From positions 39,565-103,564 of the forward strand of contig WHUZ01000138.1 of NCBI GenBank assembly GCA_015179045.1: a stretch of 64,000 nucleotides of DNA, written 5' to 3'. Numbering within the stretch: position 1 is the first letter of the stretch; every line of letters starts with the position of its first letter. Made by a program: the position numbers and the translations under genes. Positions 25,593-36,061 of this stretch are shown here, one piece after another. The notes under the pieces were generated by a model, which was given only the letters and a program-made list of their open reading frames with translations, was not told the origin of the DNA and did no database searches. The DNA is from Kalaharituber pfeilii. Taxonomy: Eukaryota > Ascomycota > Pezizomycetes > Pezizales > Pezizaceae.

Positions 25593-25601
25593 CACTGTCA
25601 A
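25503..25601 (+). mobile_element. Short poly(A)-tailed insertion with 13-bp target-site duplication
   Basis: The sequence TTTCCACTGTCAA occurs perfectly at 25503-25515 and again at 25589-25601. Between them lie a 40-nt body and an uninterrupted run of 33 A (25556-25588) that ends exactly where the second copy begins. The body is itself an imperfect hairpin: AATCGC near its start pairs with GCGATT near 25541-25546, around an inner GCCT-TCG-AGGC stem. Direct repeats hugging a poly(A) tail are the signature of LINE-type target-primed reverse transcription of an RNA. The source RNA is unknown, and no reverse transcriptase gene is in the window. Confidence 0.7.
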
Positions 25602-26911
25602 TGCGCCCGATTGTAATTTCATCATCTCAAAGCATTATGGTGGATGGAACACAGAGGTACTCAGGTGACATGAATCTATGCGAATAATCACTCAATACCA
25701 ATGCCAGTCTCACCAGTTGAGACTGATATGACCATGGATGTCTCACCGTCATGATTTATGACCATATCACCGTCTCTCCCTCACAGCTTCTGCTCCCTCA
25801 CAGCTTCTATTATTACCCCTGCAAGTCCCTTACAAAGGAGACCTGCCGCTGCTCAAACGTCACTCGTTCACAAAAAGGACCGGAGAGAGGGATACTCTAT
25901 CCCAAACTATGCTAAAAACATAGGCGAACTGGAGCAAGCTGACATGGTGTAAGCTTAGCTTAAGCTTAACTGATATTTGTAGAGCCGGGCTCCAAGACAC
26001 CGCTCCACTGGAGCACAGTGTTAGACTCCATTGCTAGTACTCAGTATCAGTGCTCTAGTGAATATTTCACCAATCCATCACCCTGTACATTCGGGATGAT
26101 CGCCCCGTTGACGTCGTCGAGCGAACAAACATATGGACGAACGACGGAGCTATGCCTAGGCTGACCGGTGGTAGAGCACCGGCACGGCTCGTTCGACCCT
26201 GGCCGTGTCAATCGAGACAGCTCTGCTCAGACATTCAGTCTTTCCTACGATCATTGGTGATCATGGCCCTGGAAATCGCAAGGTCCCGTATCTCACAGTC
26301 TCCTCCACTCCAGTACCCCGGAGCGCAGGCCTGTTCGAAGATGTGCCATGGGTATGGTGGGCGGCGACAGCAGTGGCCGCAGAGGAAGGAAAGGGCTAGC
26401 AGGGTATGCAGACTCCAGCGGACAGCTCGAATCCAACGTGCTCGAGGAGAGTCAATCAATGATTGTCAAGGTGTGTCGAGCTCTGCTGGCTAGTGCTAGT
26501 TCGTCGTAGCGGCTGCTGGCCACTGGCGCCTCTGGTTGGCTGCCGGGCCGGCGAGAGCGCTGCTACAGCGTGAAGTTGCTGGCTCGCTAGGGCTAGGTGA
26601 GTGCTCGAGTACAGAAGGAAGGACTGCGTGAGTGGGTGAGTGGGTGAGAGGGTGGGGTTGGTGCGGCATGCATGCAGCGCAGTGGGCTACGCGCAGCCTG
26701 CTCTGCGCCTAGCTGCTCGACGGCGAGCCAACCACGGGGGCCCACGCATGCGCATGTTCGACAGCCCGTAACCTAGCTAGGGCAGCTGGAGCAGAGAGGC
26801 GCTAGGGCGGGCGAGGTAAGGAGGGCGCAACGCTCTCCGCGCGCAGTGGAATGGAGCAAGCATAGCGGAATGCGTGCTTGGGCAGGGATGTCAACTGATG
26901 GTGGTGATGAC

Positions 26912-26960
26912 GGTGGTGGTGGTGGTGGTGGTGGTGGTGGTGGTGGTGGTGGTGGTGGTG
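26912..26960. repeat. (GGT)n microsatellite
   Basis: About 16 perfect GGT units, within a broader GGT/GAT-rich zone at 26899-26990. It gives spurious poly-Gly, poly-Val or poly-Pro frames but lies in no recognisable gene. Confidence 0.95.
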
Positions 26961-27826
26961 ATGGCGGTGATGGTGGTGATGGTGATGGCGGGAGGGGATC
27001 AGGGCGAGACCGACCCGGGGAGGGGAGCGATAGGCCCTGGGATTGGTTCATCGTGGGTTTGGAATTGGGCATGATAGCCGGCGCCGGGGGGTTCTATTCG
27101 GCATGGGAGAGCGGGGACGGAGGGAGGGAGAGGGTTGGAATGTTGGACGGCTTCAATCAACAGTGGTATGCACCGCGCAGGTGACGGTGGAGGCTGGCCT
27201 GGGGCAGGGCCTCCGGACCCCGGGCCCTTGGCCGTCCCGGCGGGGGCCCGGCTAAGGAGCGGAGGCCGATAAGGAGCTTGGGGTACGTATACGTGGAGGG
27301 CAGCTATCGTTGTGGTTATGGAAGTGCTGGCCTCTGACATGCGGCGCCTCTGGATCCCCCAGCCTGACCATGAGATGGCATGTTCAGTGTTCCTCTACTT
27401 CCGTTAGCCTTGCCTTGCAATTGCCCTGCAATTGCCGTACCCTCTTGAGCTATCGACGGAGACTTGTCGGCGTGGATAAACAACCCTCTCCTCTACTTAG
27501 CGTCGGTCTCCGATCTGTTACTGTTGAGGTGACCGAGGCTGGTGTTGACTAACAAAAGCTCGTTTTTCGTATTTTTCATTTATTTACATATATAATTCAC
27601 TCTCGATTTATTTATTTACCTTATATAGAGCTTTCCACTCAATTGTTTACCCTTGCTAGGATGCTCAAGGTGTTTGGCATCGTTTCCAGGACCCCATGTC
27701 ACCCACTTTGGGAGCTGGAAGCTTGTTCCGAAGCCTCACTATCAACACTTTCAATATTGCACGCAATATACTTTCAATATAAAATCCCACATCACATACA
27801 CATAGCATAACACATGCACGTCCGCA

Positions 27827-27858
27827 CACAGCACAGCACAGCACAGCACAGCACAGCA
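27827..27858. repeat. (CACAG)n pentanucleotide repeat
   Basis: About six perfect CACAG units in gene-free DNA. Confidence 0.93.
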
Positions 27859-29929
27859 AAAGCCCACTATCAGAGTATCAGACTTACGTATCAATATCAG
27901 AGCAAAGTACTTGACGCAAACTGTACTTACTTCCTGAAGTGGTCAAGTAAAGCGTTTCGTAAATTGACCCTCTATATACATGTGGGTGACTGTTGACAAA
28001 TGTCATGTTCAATATGTCAAGATTTGTATGCCAGGAAGGCTGTCTGATCTTGTTGAATGAGGGTTGGGTAATCCTATAGGTCAGAGCTAGCGAGGCCTGT
28101 ATTGGAGGGCAAAAAAACTACATAGAATTATCCAATCTCGTGCGCTGTCAGCAGGTGGATCCGGATTCGGAACATGGTGGAGCAATAGAATAATGGAGTC
28201 GAGCATAGAGCATACATAGTTGCAATAGCAATATATATTCGTTTATATATAGAAATACCCTAACATATTTCCCATTGTATCAATCAAATCAAGTAGCTTA
28301 CTGGCTTGCTATGTTGCCCGCGCGCGGCGGGAGTGTGTTCCGCTTGAATGTTTGCAATTGGCCGTGCGATAACTTGCGAGTGCGAGTGGCGGAATGCCCT
28401 CATCCGGCTCTTTTCGGGAAAATGTTGACCTCACCTCACCTTTGATAGCGATATCACTAGGGATAGGGGAGGTGTATATCCAGTTGCTATGGAGGTAGGA
28501 AGCTGGGAACTTGGTGCCGGTGGAGATGATGGCGATGTAGATGGATAATGGGCGATGAGTTCGATAGATTGATACTGTACATTGATACCAATTGCCAGTC
28601 TTAGATTCAAATATCAACGACCACGAAAATTAAAATGATGATAGATAACATCTGGAATTTGATATACAAAGCAAAGCTTGGAACTATCGATTTAGTACTA
28701 GTGTTACTGTTGTAACGTTCGATCGTGTCACTAATTCCCAATATTCGCTTAGTCTTGTTGCGCACAACCTCCGACAATGGGAGGGTATTCACTTCCTCAG
28801 ACAGACGAATTACTAAAATCTTTCAATCGTCATTATCTAAGATTATTTGCACTCCCACGTTCCTTACATCCGTGCCCAGTGCTGCCTCCCCATTAAATCC
28901 AAACTTGCCAATTCTCATGAAAGACCAAGAGCCGCCGCCGGTTAAGGTACATCGCCCGCCTGCTAGACCCACATGTAACCTCTCGCATGAGACCTTACAC
29001 TATGTGACCCTCACTCAAATTCAATTGCCCTAATTTACCCAGTAACATACTCGCAAGAGGAAGAAAAATGAAAAGCAAAGAAAAAACGTAAAGGATTTAG
29101 AAAGGCGTTACTAGGTTTCCGCATCCGGGACATATTCGGCATGTACAGTATTCTTACATGACTGAGACTCTCTACCTAGACTAACATGACTGTGAATTCT
29201 GCACATTGACCCCCCACCTCCTCTGGAAACAAGTTTACACCGTACCACATGTACTGTACATGTTCATGTATTCAGAATATTAGAGCACTCCGCTGCACTC
29301 GAGTACATATACATGGCCTTCGAGGAGAAGTACTTGCATCTTTCTTCCCCATGCTTCATGTAAAGCACATACTCTATTCCACGCACCTGTTTCCATGCCC
29401 TTGTTACCCCCGTCCTGCCAGGATAATCTGCACCTTTCCCGAAAAAAACCTATCTAGAAATATTCCTCAACAGATTGCATCCTGCTTGTCCTTCCCCAGC
29501 CATCTTCATACCCGGCTGTTCCCGCCGCACACTCATGATTCCTGGATAGTAAATTCGTTACATGTCAAGATACATAATTTATCCCGCCCGCCGACGGCAT
29601 CCGCCGGGGCCGGGGCTTGATTTGACATTCATTGTGAGCATGTGTGACGAGAGCTAACTCGCCGTATGAGAGTGAATTATGCTTCCAAACCACGTGACCT
29701 TCCGTCACAAGACATGAATGATGAGAAGTCATGAATCATGACGCTGAGGTCTTATGAGCGGTTTTAACCACTTCCGCTGGATTGGACAATTTCAAGGGAT
29801 CTACATCATGAGCGAAATATCATTCAACAGTGGCGACGATCCCCCTTTCCACTTCCCGCAAAATCCAATGGAGCCAGCCATTAGCAATGGCAACACCAGC
29901 AATAAGAAAACGATAAAAAAAAAGTATCT

Positions 29930-30017
29930 TGAGAAGAGTGAGGTTCGAACTCACGCGGGCGAACCCACTACGGATCATTTCCTAAACGTAGCGCCATAAC
30001 CACTCGGCCATCTTCCC
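29930..30017 (-). tRNA. tRNA-Leu, anticodon UAG, with a 7-nt intron
   Basis: Read on the minus strand, this folds into a complete class II tRNA. The acceptor stem is GGGAAGA/TCTTCTC with discriminator A. The D arm is GCC-GAGTGGTTAT-GGC. The anticodon stem is CTACG/CGTAG. A long variable arm (GGG-TTCG-CCC) is followed by T arm GTGAG-TTCGAAC-CTCAC. The long variable arm with discriminator A favours Leu over Ser. The anticodon loop is 14 nt (TTTAGGAAATGATC) instead of 7. Reading T33 then TAG at 34-36 and G37 gives anticodon UAG and leaves a 7-nt intron after position 37, the canonical site. A T-rich run starts a few nt past the 3' end (minus-strand view) and fits a Pol III terminator. No other tRNA was found. 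Confidence 0.9.
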
Positions 30018-31998
30018 AATGAATTTATTGATTCTGGGCAAGACCTTTCCCTAGTACATGTGCGCCACTCTATTTTCGGTAATCATGGTCTATGATATAG
30101 GCACGGGAGCAATCTGTTATCTGGGTAAAGAGGCACCGACTTCTAGTTTATTTGAGTAGATGCAGATTTGAAGGTAAGCGGCAGAATATCATTCCAGCCG
30201 GGAAGGAGCAGTATATCCACAAATATTTTTAATGAGTCAATTCGTCTATGTAATGATTCATGGAAGATACTTCGAGCTCACCACGGCCTGTGCTAATTCA
30301 TTTACTACTTTCTCTGTGACCAATGAAAATAAAAAATAGCATCAAACTAGAGCCAAACAACAGGGAGATATGACTATGTTTGAAGCAAGTTGGTAGAATG
30401 AAAGTCAAGTGAAGGATCGGTATTTAGCATTTCCTCGGGAGTAGAGTAGGAGAAATTGATCGCACCATATCAGTACTTAAAGTTATGATGTGATGTGTTT
30501 GGGTGGATGCACCAGGGGTGGTTAAAGTGATGATAGTGTATACTTTGGATCAGAACTGCATTTTCTTAGATTGCCTTTCAGGCTTCCATTGTTACTATGC
30601 AGGAGGCCGAGGAACGAGTGGTGGAGGTATGATATATGATGCCCGGGAGGCATAATAGGATAGAGTAGCCAAGCTGGGTATGGATGGTGCTAGTAGTGTC
30701 TGTACTTAGTAACCCTGAATGGGGTAACAGTGAGAGTTTCACCTATGTGATATGACGAGTATGTATTCAGACAAGCTTGGAGATTTGGAGTCATTTCTGA
30801 GTCTTGTGTGTGTCACTACATTGATACTCAAACGTTTCTCGTACTCAATCATTAGTGATAGCCTTAGGCTCTACAGGATCAAGTATTTGTTTGTTTGTGA
30901 CTGTATCACAGTAAGTGCATGGCAGAAACATGAGCACCAGGTTGCATAAACTCAGACCTCAATTCTCCTGAGGCTTTATGAGGTGAGCTGATGTGAGGTA
31001 AATCAAGGTGACGCAACGTGAGGCTAAGAAAATGCACTCAGAATGACATGGAAAATGTCGGGATAAAGAAAAGTGTGTAATTCCCGACAAGGCTGGTCAA
31101 AGCTCAGATTTTGTGATCAAGAATATATCATTGTGTGTGCATATAGTTGAAAGAAAAAAAAGAGAATTTGTAATATTATGTTTTTCAATAGATAGAGGCG
31201 GGAAACAGTGTTTAAGGTATATTAAGCGGGAGTGAATAAAGCAAGATGGAGTTATTGTCTTCGGCGTAATAGATGATCGTGAATATGAAAGGAAGACAGA
31301 ACTTGTTAGTGCAGATTAGGTAGGAACGGGGGCACTGGGTTCGGGAGATGGAGGAACAAAACAGAAGGTATGATACACCCAGAATGAATGAGAAAGGTTG
31401 TATGCATGGTGCCGACAAGATGAGGGAGGTCAAAGGCGAATGAACAACAAAGCATTTTCGTTGCCATACTTAGCTCCTGGAAGGTAAATTATCGAGTACC
31501 TTATCCCACTTTAGAAGTGCGCAGTGACACGTGCAGCCTGATCTGATCCTGATGAAGTTTTGGTCCTATTTAAGGTTGGACCCGAGAGTCACGGAATTAT
31601 AAGGATGCAGAAACGCTGGAAAAAAAAAATAGAACAAAGAGGAGGGCTAAGTGCATATGGCAGATGGCATGATTGAGACGTCTTTCTAGGTCTGGACACT
31701 GATAGTTGGCAGGGCACGGGGATGTTTGAGTATATGTGTGTAGCCGGTAGCCATGTTTGAGGAGAGATAATGAGAAGATACATGGAGATCAGTCATTGAG
31801 GACGAAAAATTACTCTAGAAAATTGACAGAAAGGGTTTTTGAGATATTCAGTAGTAAGGAGAGACGAGTATTTTATTCGCAAAACTTTCGTTAGAACATT
31901 CTCGTGAGATTCAAGTGCCGAAAATGTGCTGAATTCAGGGTAATGAAATATTAAGCATAGCCAGCATGACACGCGCACTATCATTTTAGCTTCCTTTC
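30018..31998. other. Gene-free stretch
   Basis: AT-rich intergenic DNA between the tRNA and the 3' end of the quinone oxidoreductase gene. No recognisable coding or structured-RNA signal; only short open frames. Confidence 0.55.
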
Positions 31999-33570
31999 TC
32001 AGTCAATTAGACAAATAACCTTGCCTTGAGTATTATTGCTCTCAATCAACTTGTGGGCCTCAGTGGTCTGTCCCGTAATTAGCCCACTTAGCATCGACTT
32101 GCGCCAATTCCTCCAAGGGGAAACCTACATCTTTCCAGCTAAACACCTTCTCAATGTAGACCTTCAACTGCCCCTTTCTAATGCCTTCCAACGCCAAATC
32201 CACTAACTTGTCTCTAAGGATCTGCTGATACTCCAGGTTCCTGCTTCTGAGCGTACTTCCTTCAATTCTCAGCCTCTTGAACAGAATAGGCGCAATATCT
32301 ACTCCTTCCTTCACGACCCCTCCACTAAGCAAAGCCAAGAGCACAATCTTGGCATCCGCAGCTGCGCAGTTTAGATTCTTCTGGAAATGAGATTGCCCTG
32401 CAAAGTCGATAATGATGTCCACCCCCTTCCCCTCTGTTTTAGAAAGAACTTCCCTAGAGAAGTCAGTTTCACGGTAATTTATGCCGTATGTGGCACCTAA
32501 TGTGGATATGCAGAAGTCGAGCTTAGCAGCGGTGGAGGCGGTTGCGAAGATGATGGAGTTTGGTGAGATATGCCGAATAAGTTGAATAGCTGCGATTCCG
32601 ACCCCAGAGGCTGCGGTGGGGGTCAGGGGATTAGCCCGCTCTTAGTGCACCTTCGAGAACAGGGAGAAGGGCTAAAATACCTGCAGCGTGGATCAAGGCC
32701 TGTGGAACGTTCAGGGTAAGTTTTAGCACGAAAAGTTCCGTGAATTGAGGGGTAAGGCAGCTGCTCAGGAGAGGAGTGAAGAAATGGACATACGCTTTGA
32801 CCCGTTTTGAATTCTGCCACCACAAATAATGCTTGTATCGCAGTGATCCAGACCTACAGCTACTATGTTACCCTCATTTCTACGCAACCCCCCATGTGAC
32901 CACATTGCTAGGTGCTACGATGAACATACTTCTGGAATCCCCGCAGCGATTTCCCACGACAATTCCGTGGGCTTGAGGATACACATTACTGCGGCTACAG
33001 CGATGTACTCCGCATATGCGCCTGCAATGATCCCCGGTTAATTATCGCATATGTGGGGTAGGTAACATCAAACGATCTCGTATGTCTTACCTCCATATGC
33101 CAGTCCAAAGACCTCATCCCCAACTTTGAAATCCTTTACCTCAGGCGTGACCTTCTCAATGATACCAGAGAACTCGACACCGAGTATTTTGGGGGCCTGG
33201 GGAGGGACAGGGTAGCGGCCCTCCCTCTGAAGAAGGTCCATTCTGTTTAATCCGAATGCCTACATTAAAGTAAATTGTGGTTAGAGTGAGCACGCCGTTC
33301 AGAAGTAAATTGATGCATTTATTGGTAGACAAGGAACCGTGGGGTATAAGAAACACAACCATGGTACTATAGTGAGACAATAAATTAAGACAATTTATAT
33401 GCATCATCCTTGATCCTACGAGGCTCAGGACTGAGTTTACAGACCTTGACTTTCACCAAGACCTGACCACTCTCCAGCTCTGGGACTGGGGTATCTTCGT
33501 TAATGAAAAATGCTTCTGCCGGCCCTGTTCCATTCTTGATATCTGACTCAAGTCGCGTATCAATTAGCAT
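31999..33570 (-). CDS. Quinone oxidoreductase, zeta-crystallin/PIG3-like (MDR superfamily)
   Basis: NADPH-dependent quinone oxidoreductase of the zinc-free medium-chain dehydrogenase/reductase group, closest in pattern to TP53I3/PIG3; probably cytosolic. Exons on the minus strand are 33570-33445, 33259-33091, 33021-32930, 32853-32794, 32699-32681, 32610-32129 and 32067-31999. The sum is 1017 nt, 338 residues, typical for the family. The GroES-like N-terminus includes GLNRMDLLQREGRYPVPP and ILGVEFSGI. The Rossmann glycine motif is HAAGASGVGIAAIQL, with IIDFAGQ downstream. The C-terminal signature TEAHKLIESNNTQGKVI is recovered only after removing the last intron (32128-32068). The start used is the ATG at 33570; a further 5' coding exon cannot be excluded, because a CCCACAG acceptor lies just upstream. 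It is tandem with DBP3, 424 bp apart. Confidence 0.93.
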
Positions 33571-33994
33571 ACCACATGATACCTTCGCTGTGGGTTGAGA
33601 GGGAATATCAGCGCCTAAGAGGGCAAGTTAACAAACCTATTGCTCTCATATCGCGGATATGTGGAGAAGCTTAGCTCAAATTTCCTTATTATGATGTTTC
33701 AATTACACTCCTGCTTGTGAAATATTGCCTGCGTATGAAATTACTTTGAGGGTACAATCCCAACCGCATGTTTAAGTACTTCACCATGCACCATGTACTT
33801 TTCGGCTATTCGGCTCATGTAATCCAACTGACGTAACCCTGAAACGCATGAAAATGAAAATCACGTGATAAGTTACATTATATCTCATGATATCTAAAAC
33901 AACAACAAATACTTTTTAAGATGGATCAGAAAATAGATATATATGCGCCGGCAAAGATAGTGAATTGAAGAGCAGATATAAATCCAAGCACTCC
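33571..33994. other. Spacer between DBP3 and the oxidoreductase gene
   Basis: 424 bp of AT-rich DNA that must hold the DBP3 3' UTR and the oxidoreductase promoter, as both genes run on the minus strand. No further gene seen. Confidence 0.6.
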
Positions 33995-36061
33995 TCAGTT
34001 ATCAAATTTGATTTTAGTTGCTTGCCTAGTTGAGCAAAATTCTTGTTAGCACGTATTCATTTAAAAAGGATTGGAATGCAAGTTGACGTACTTCGATCCT
34101 TCCGTATCCTTGTAGAATGCACCGTAGATGCTGTGCTCCTTCTTCTTCACAGTAGTTCCAAACTTCAACAAGCTCTCCGGCACATTCTGGCCAGCTGCTT
34201 TCAATACGTTTATCAGCGCTCCAGAATGAGCCTTATCATGTTCGGTGAAAAATGTAATGGCCGATCCAGTCTCTCCAGCTCTTCCTGTCCGGCCAATTCG
34301 GTGAACATAATCCTCTATTGTTAGGGGAAACGTCACATTGATGACAAGCTTAACTTTTGGAATATCTAGCCCTCTCGCTGCAACATCAGTTGCAATCATT
34401 ATTGGGCAGGCTCCGTCCTTGAATGATTGTAGTGCCTGAGTTCTCTGTCCTTGGCTCAAGTCTCCATGAATTGCAACAATCTTGAAGCCCTTATGCTTCA
34501 AGAAATTCTCTACACGGGTAGCTTCTTTTTTGTAAAGACAAAAAACGAGGATCTTGTCGCCTTTACTCTTTGCAGAATGGTGCTGCCTCAAGAGCTCAAC
34601 GAGACGCTGCTCTTTTGATCTATGATCAATGACCTCAACTGTCTGAACAATACGAACATTGGCTCGAAGATCTCCAGTAGGATTGTCACCGATGGTGAAA
34701 TGAACAGGAGAGTTCATGAATGTAGCTGCAAGGTCCCGTACTGAAGAGGGCCAAGTAGCGGTAAACTATCGAAATGGGTTAGCCGAAATTCGGGGTGACC
34801 AAGGCCTGAAAGTAGTACCATTAGGGTTTGACGGCCGTTTTTAGGTATCGCCCCAATGATTTTCTTGATATCCTCTTCGAAGCCTATCAGATCATGTTGG
34901 GTTAGAGCGTTCCAAAAACTATAGGAACAGCGGAGATATACCCTTATCCAGCATTCTGTCGGCCTCATCCAACACCAAATAGTCCACGCTGCTAAGATCA
35001 GCAGCCCCTTCGTTGATTAGATCGTTCAATCGCCCAGGCGTGGCAACAACAATGGTAGCCTTTTTAAGTAATTTTCGTTGCTCTTCCTTCGGAACCCCGC
35101 CATATACACAAACAGCTGTCAACCCCACATCACCCGCCAATTTATTTAAGTGCTCATGACTCTGCATGGCCAACTCCCTCGTAGGAGAGATAACAAGAAC
35201 TCTAACGCCTTTCCTTTCCTTCGGCGAAAGAAAACATATTCGGCGCAAGGCAGGGACACCGAATGCAAGGGTTTTCCCCGACCCAGTTTCGGCTACTCCT
35301 ATGCAGTCGCGCCCTGATAATAGATAAGGCCACACCGCGGCCTGAATTGGCGTGGGTTGTGCAAACGAGGATGTGAAATCAAGAAAGGATTTCCTTTGCT
35401 TTTCGTCATTAATTGGTACGTAGGTGAACTTAGTGATTGGCCTAAGCGTTGGTGCATTGAGCGGGTCTGTGAAGGATATGAAATTCTTCGTAAGATATCC
35501 GTCAATTATAGATTGCGGAAGCGCTGCAAGTTCTGCGTCTTCGGCATAATTTCCAGCAGCGCCGGAGATCGATGGATTGCTCGAGACAGTAGATGCAGGG
35601 GTGGAAGAGCCCGAATGTTTTGATAATTCCGAGTCAGATGGTTTGCGGTCAATATTGCTCTCGACAAGTTTCTTCGCGGTTTTTGCTGCCTTCTTTGCAG
35701 CTTTAGCAGCCTTGCGCGCTTCCTTAGATCTCTTCTTAGGTTCTTCAGCTGCGGGCTCATCAAAGGCCATTTCGTCTTCGCTGGGCAGGTTTTGTTGCTC
35801 AATATCTGATTTGATACCATTTTTCTCCTTCTCCTTCTTCTCCTTCTTCTCCTTCTTCTTCTTCTCTTTTCTCTCTTTCCTCTCTTCCGTTACATTTTCC
35901 TCCGCTGGCGCGACATCCGACGCTAGCCCAGTGCTTGAAGCCTTCTTGTCCTTTTTCTCCTTTTTCTCCTTCTTTTCTTTCCGTTTTTTCTTGGAAATCA
36001 ACTCGGTGGAGCCATTTACCGAAGCTCCAGCATCTAACTCGTCAATTGTCCGCTTTGACAT
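33995..36061 (-). CDS. DBP3: ATP-dependent RNA helicase Dbp3
   Basis: DEAD-box helicase of 60S ribosomal subunit assembly, nucleolar. Exons on the minus strand are 36061-34942, 34883-34819, 34765-34092 and 34025-33995, giving 1890 nt and 629 residues. The N-terminus is strongly lysine-rich ([17 protein letters not shown] and similar), typical of Dbp3. Helicase motifs appear in order: FAQPTPIQ (Q motif), AETGSGKT (Walker A), PTRELA (Ia), ATPGR (Ib), DEAD in [10 protein letters not shown] (II), TAT in FTATWP (III), [11 protein letters not shown] (V) and [10 protein letters not shown] (VI). The C-terminal ATKIKFDN, which fits the Dbp3 ending, lies in a 31-nt last exon and is seen only after splicing. 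The ATG at 36061 opens directly into the conserved MSKR start. Confidence 0.96.

Larger units (their letters stand above)
25602..29929. other. Gene-free DNA between the poly(A) insertion and the tRNA
   Basis: No recognisable protein gene on either strand. GC-rich blocks at 26.1-27.3 kb contain a GGT microsatellite, and a CACAG repeat lies near 27.84 kb. A 17-bp near-tandem pair of CTCCCTCACAGCTTCT is at 25776-25808. The longest open frames are driven by simple repeats or lack splice context. Confidence 0.5.

Noticed and set aside
26773..27340. Gly-, Val- and Pro-rich frames around the GGT repeat
   Set aside because: All six frames are opened by the microsatellite; there is no conserved protein signal.
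29754..29999. 81-codon plus-strand frame running across the tRNA
   Set aside because: It ends inside the tRNA-Leu gene and has no recognisable domain; chance open frame.
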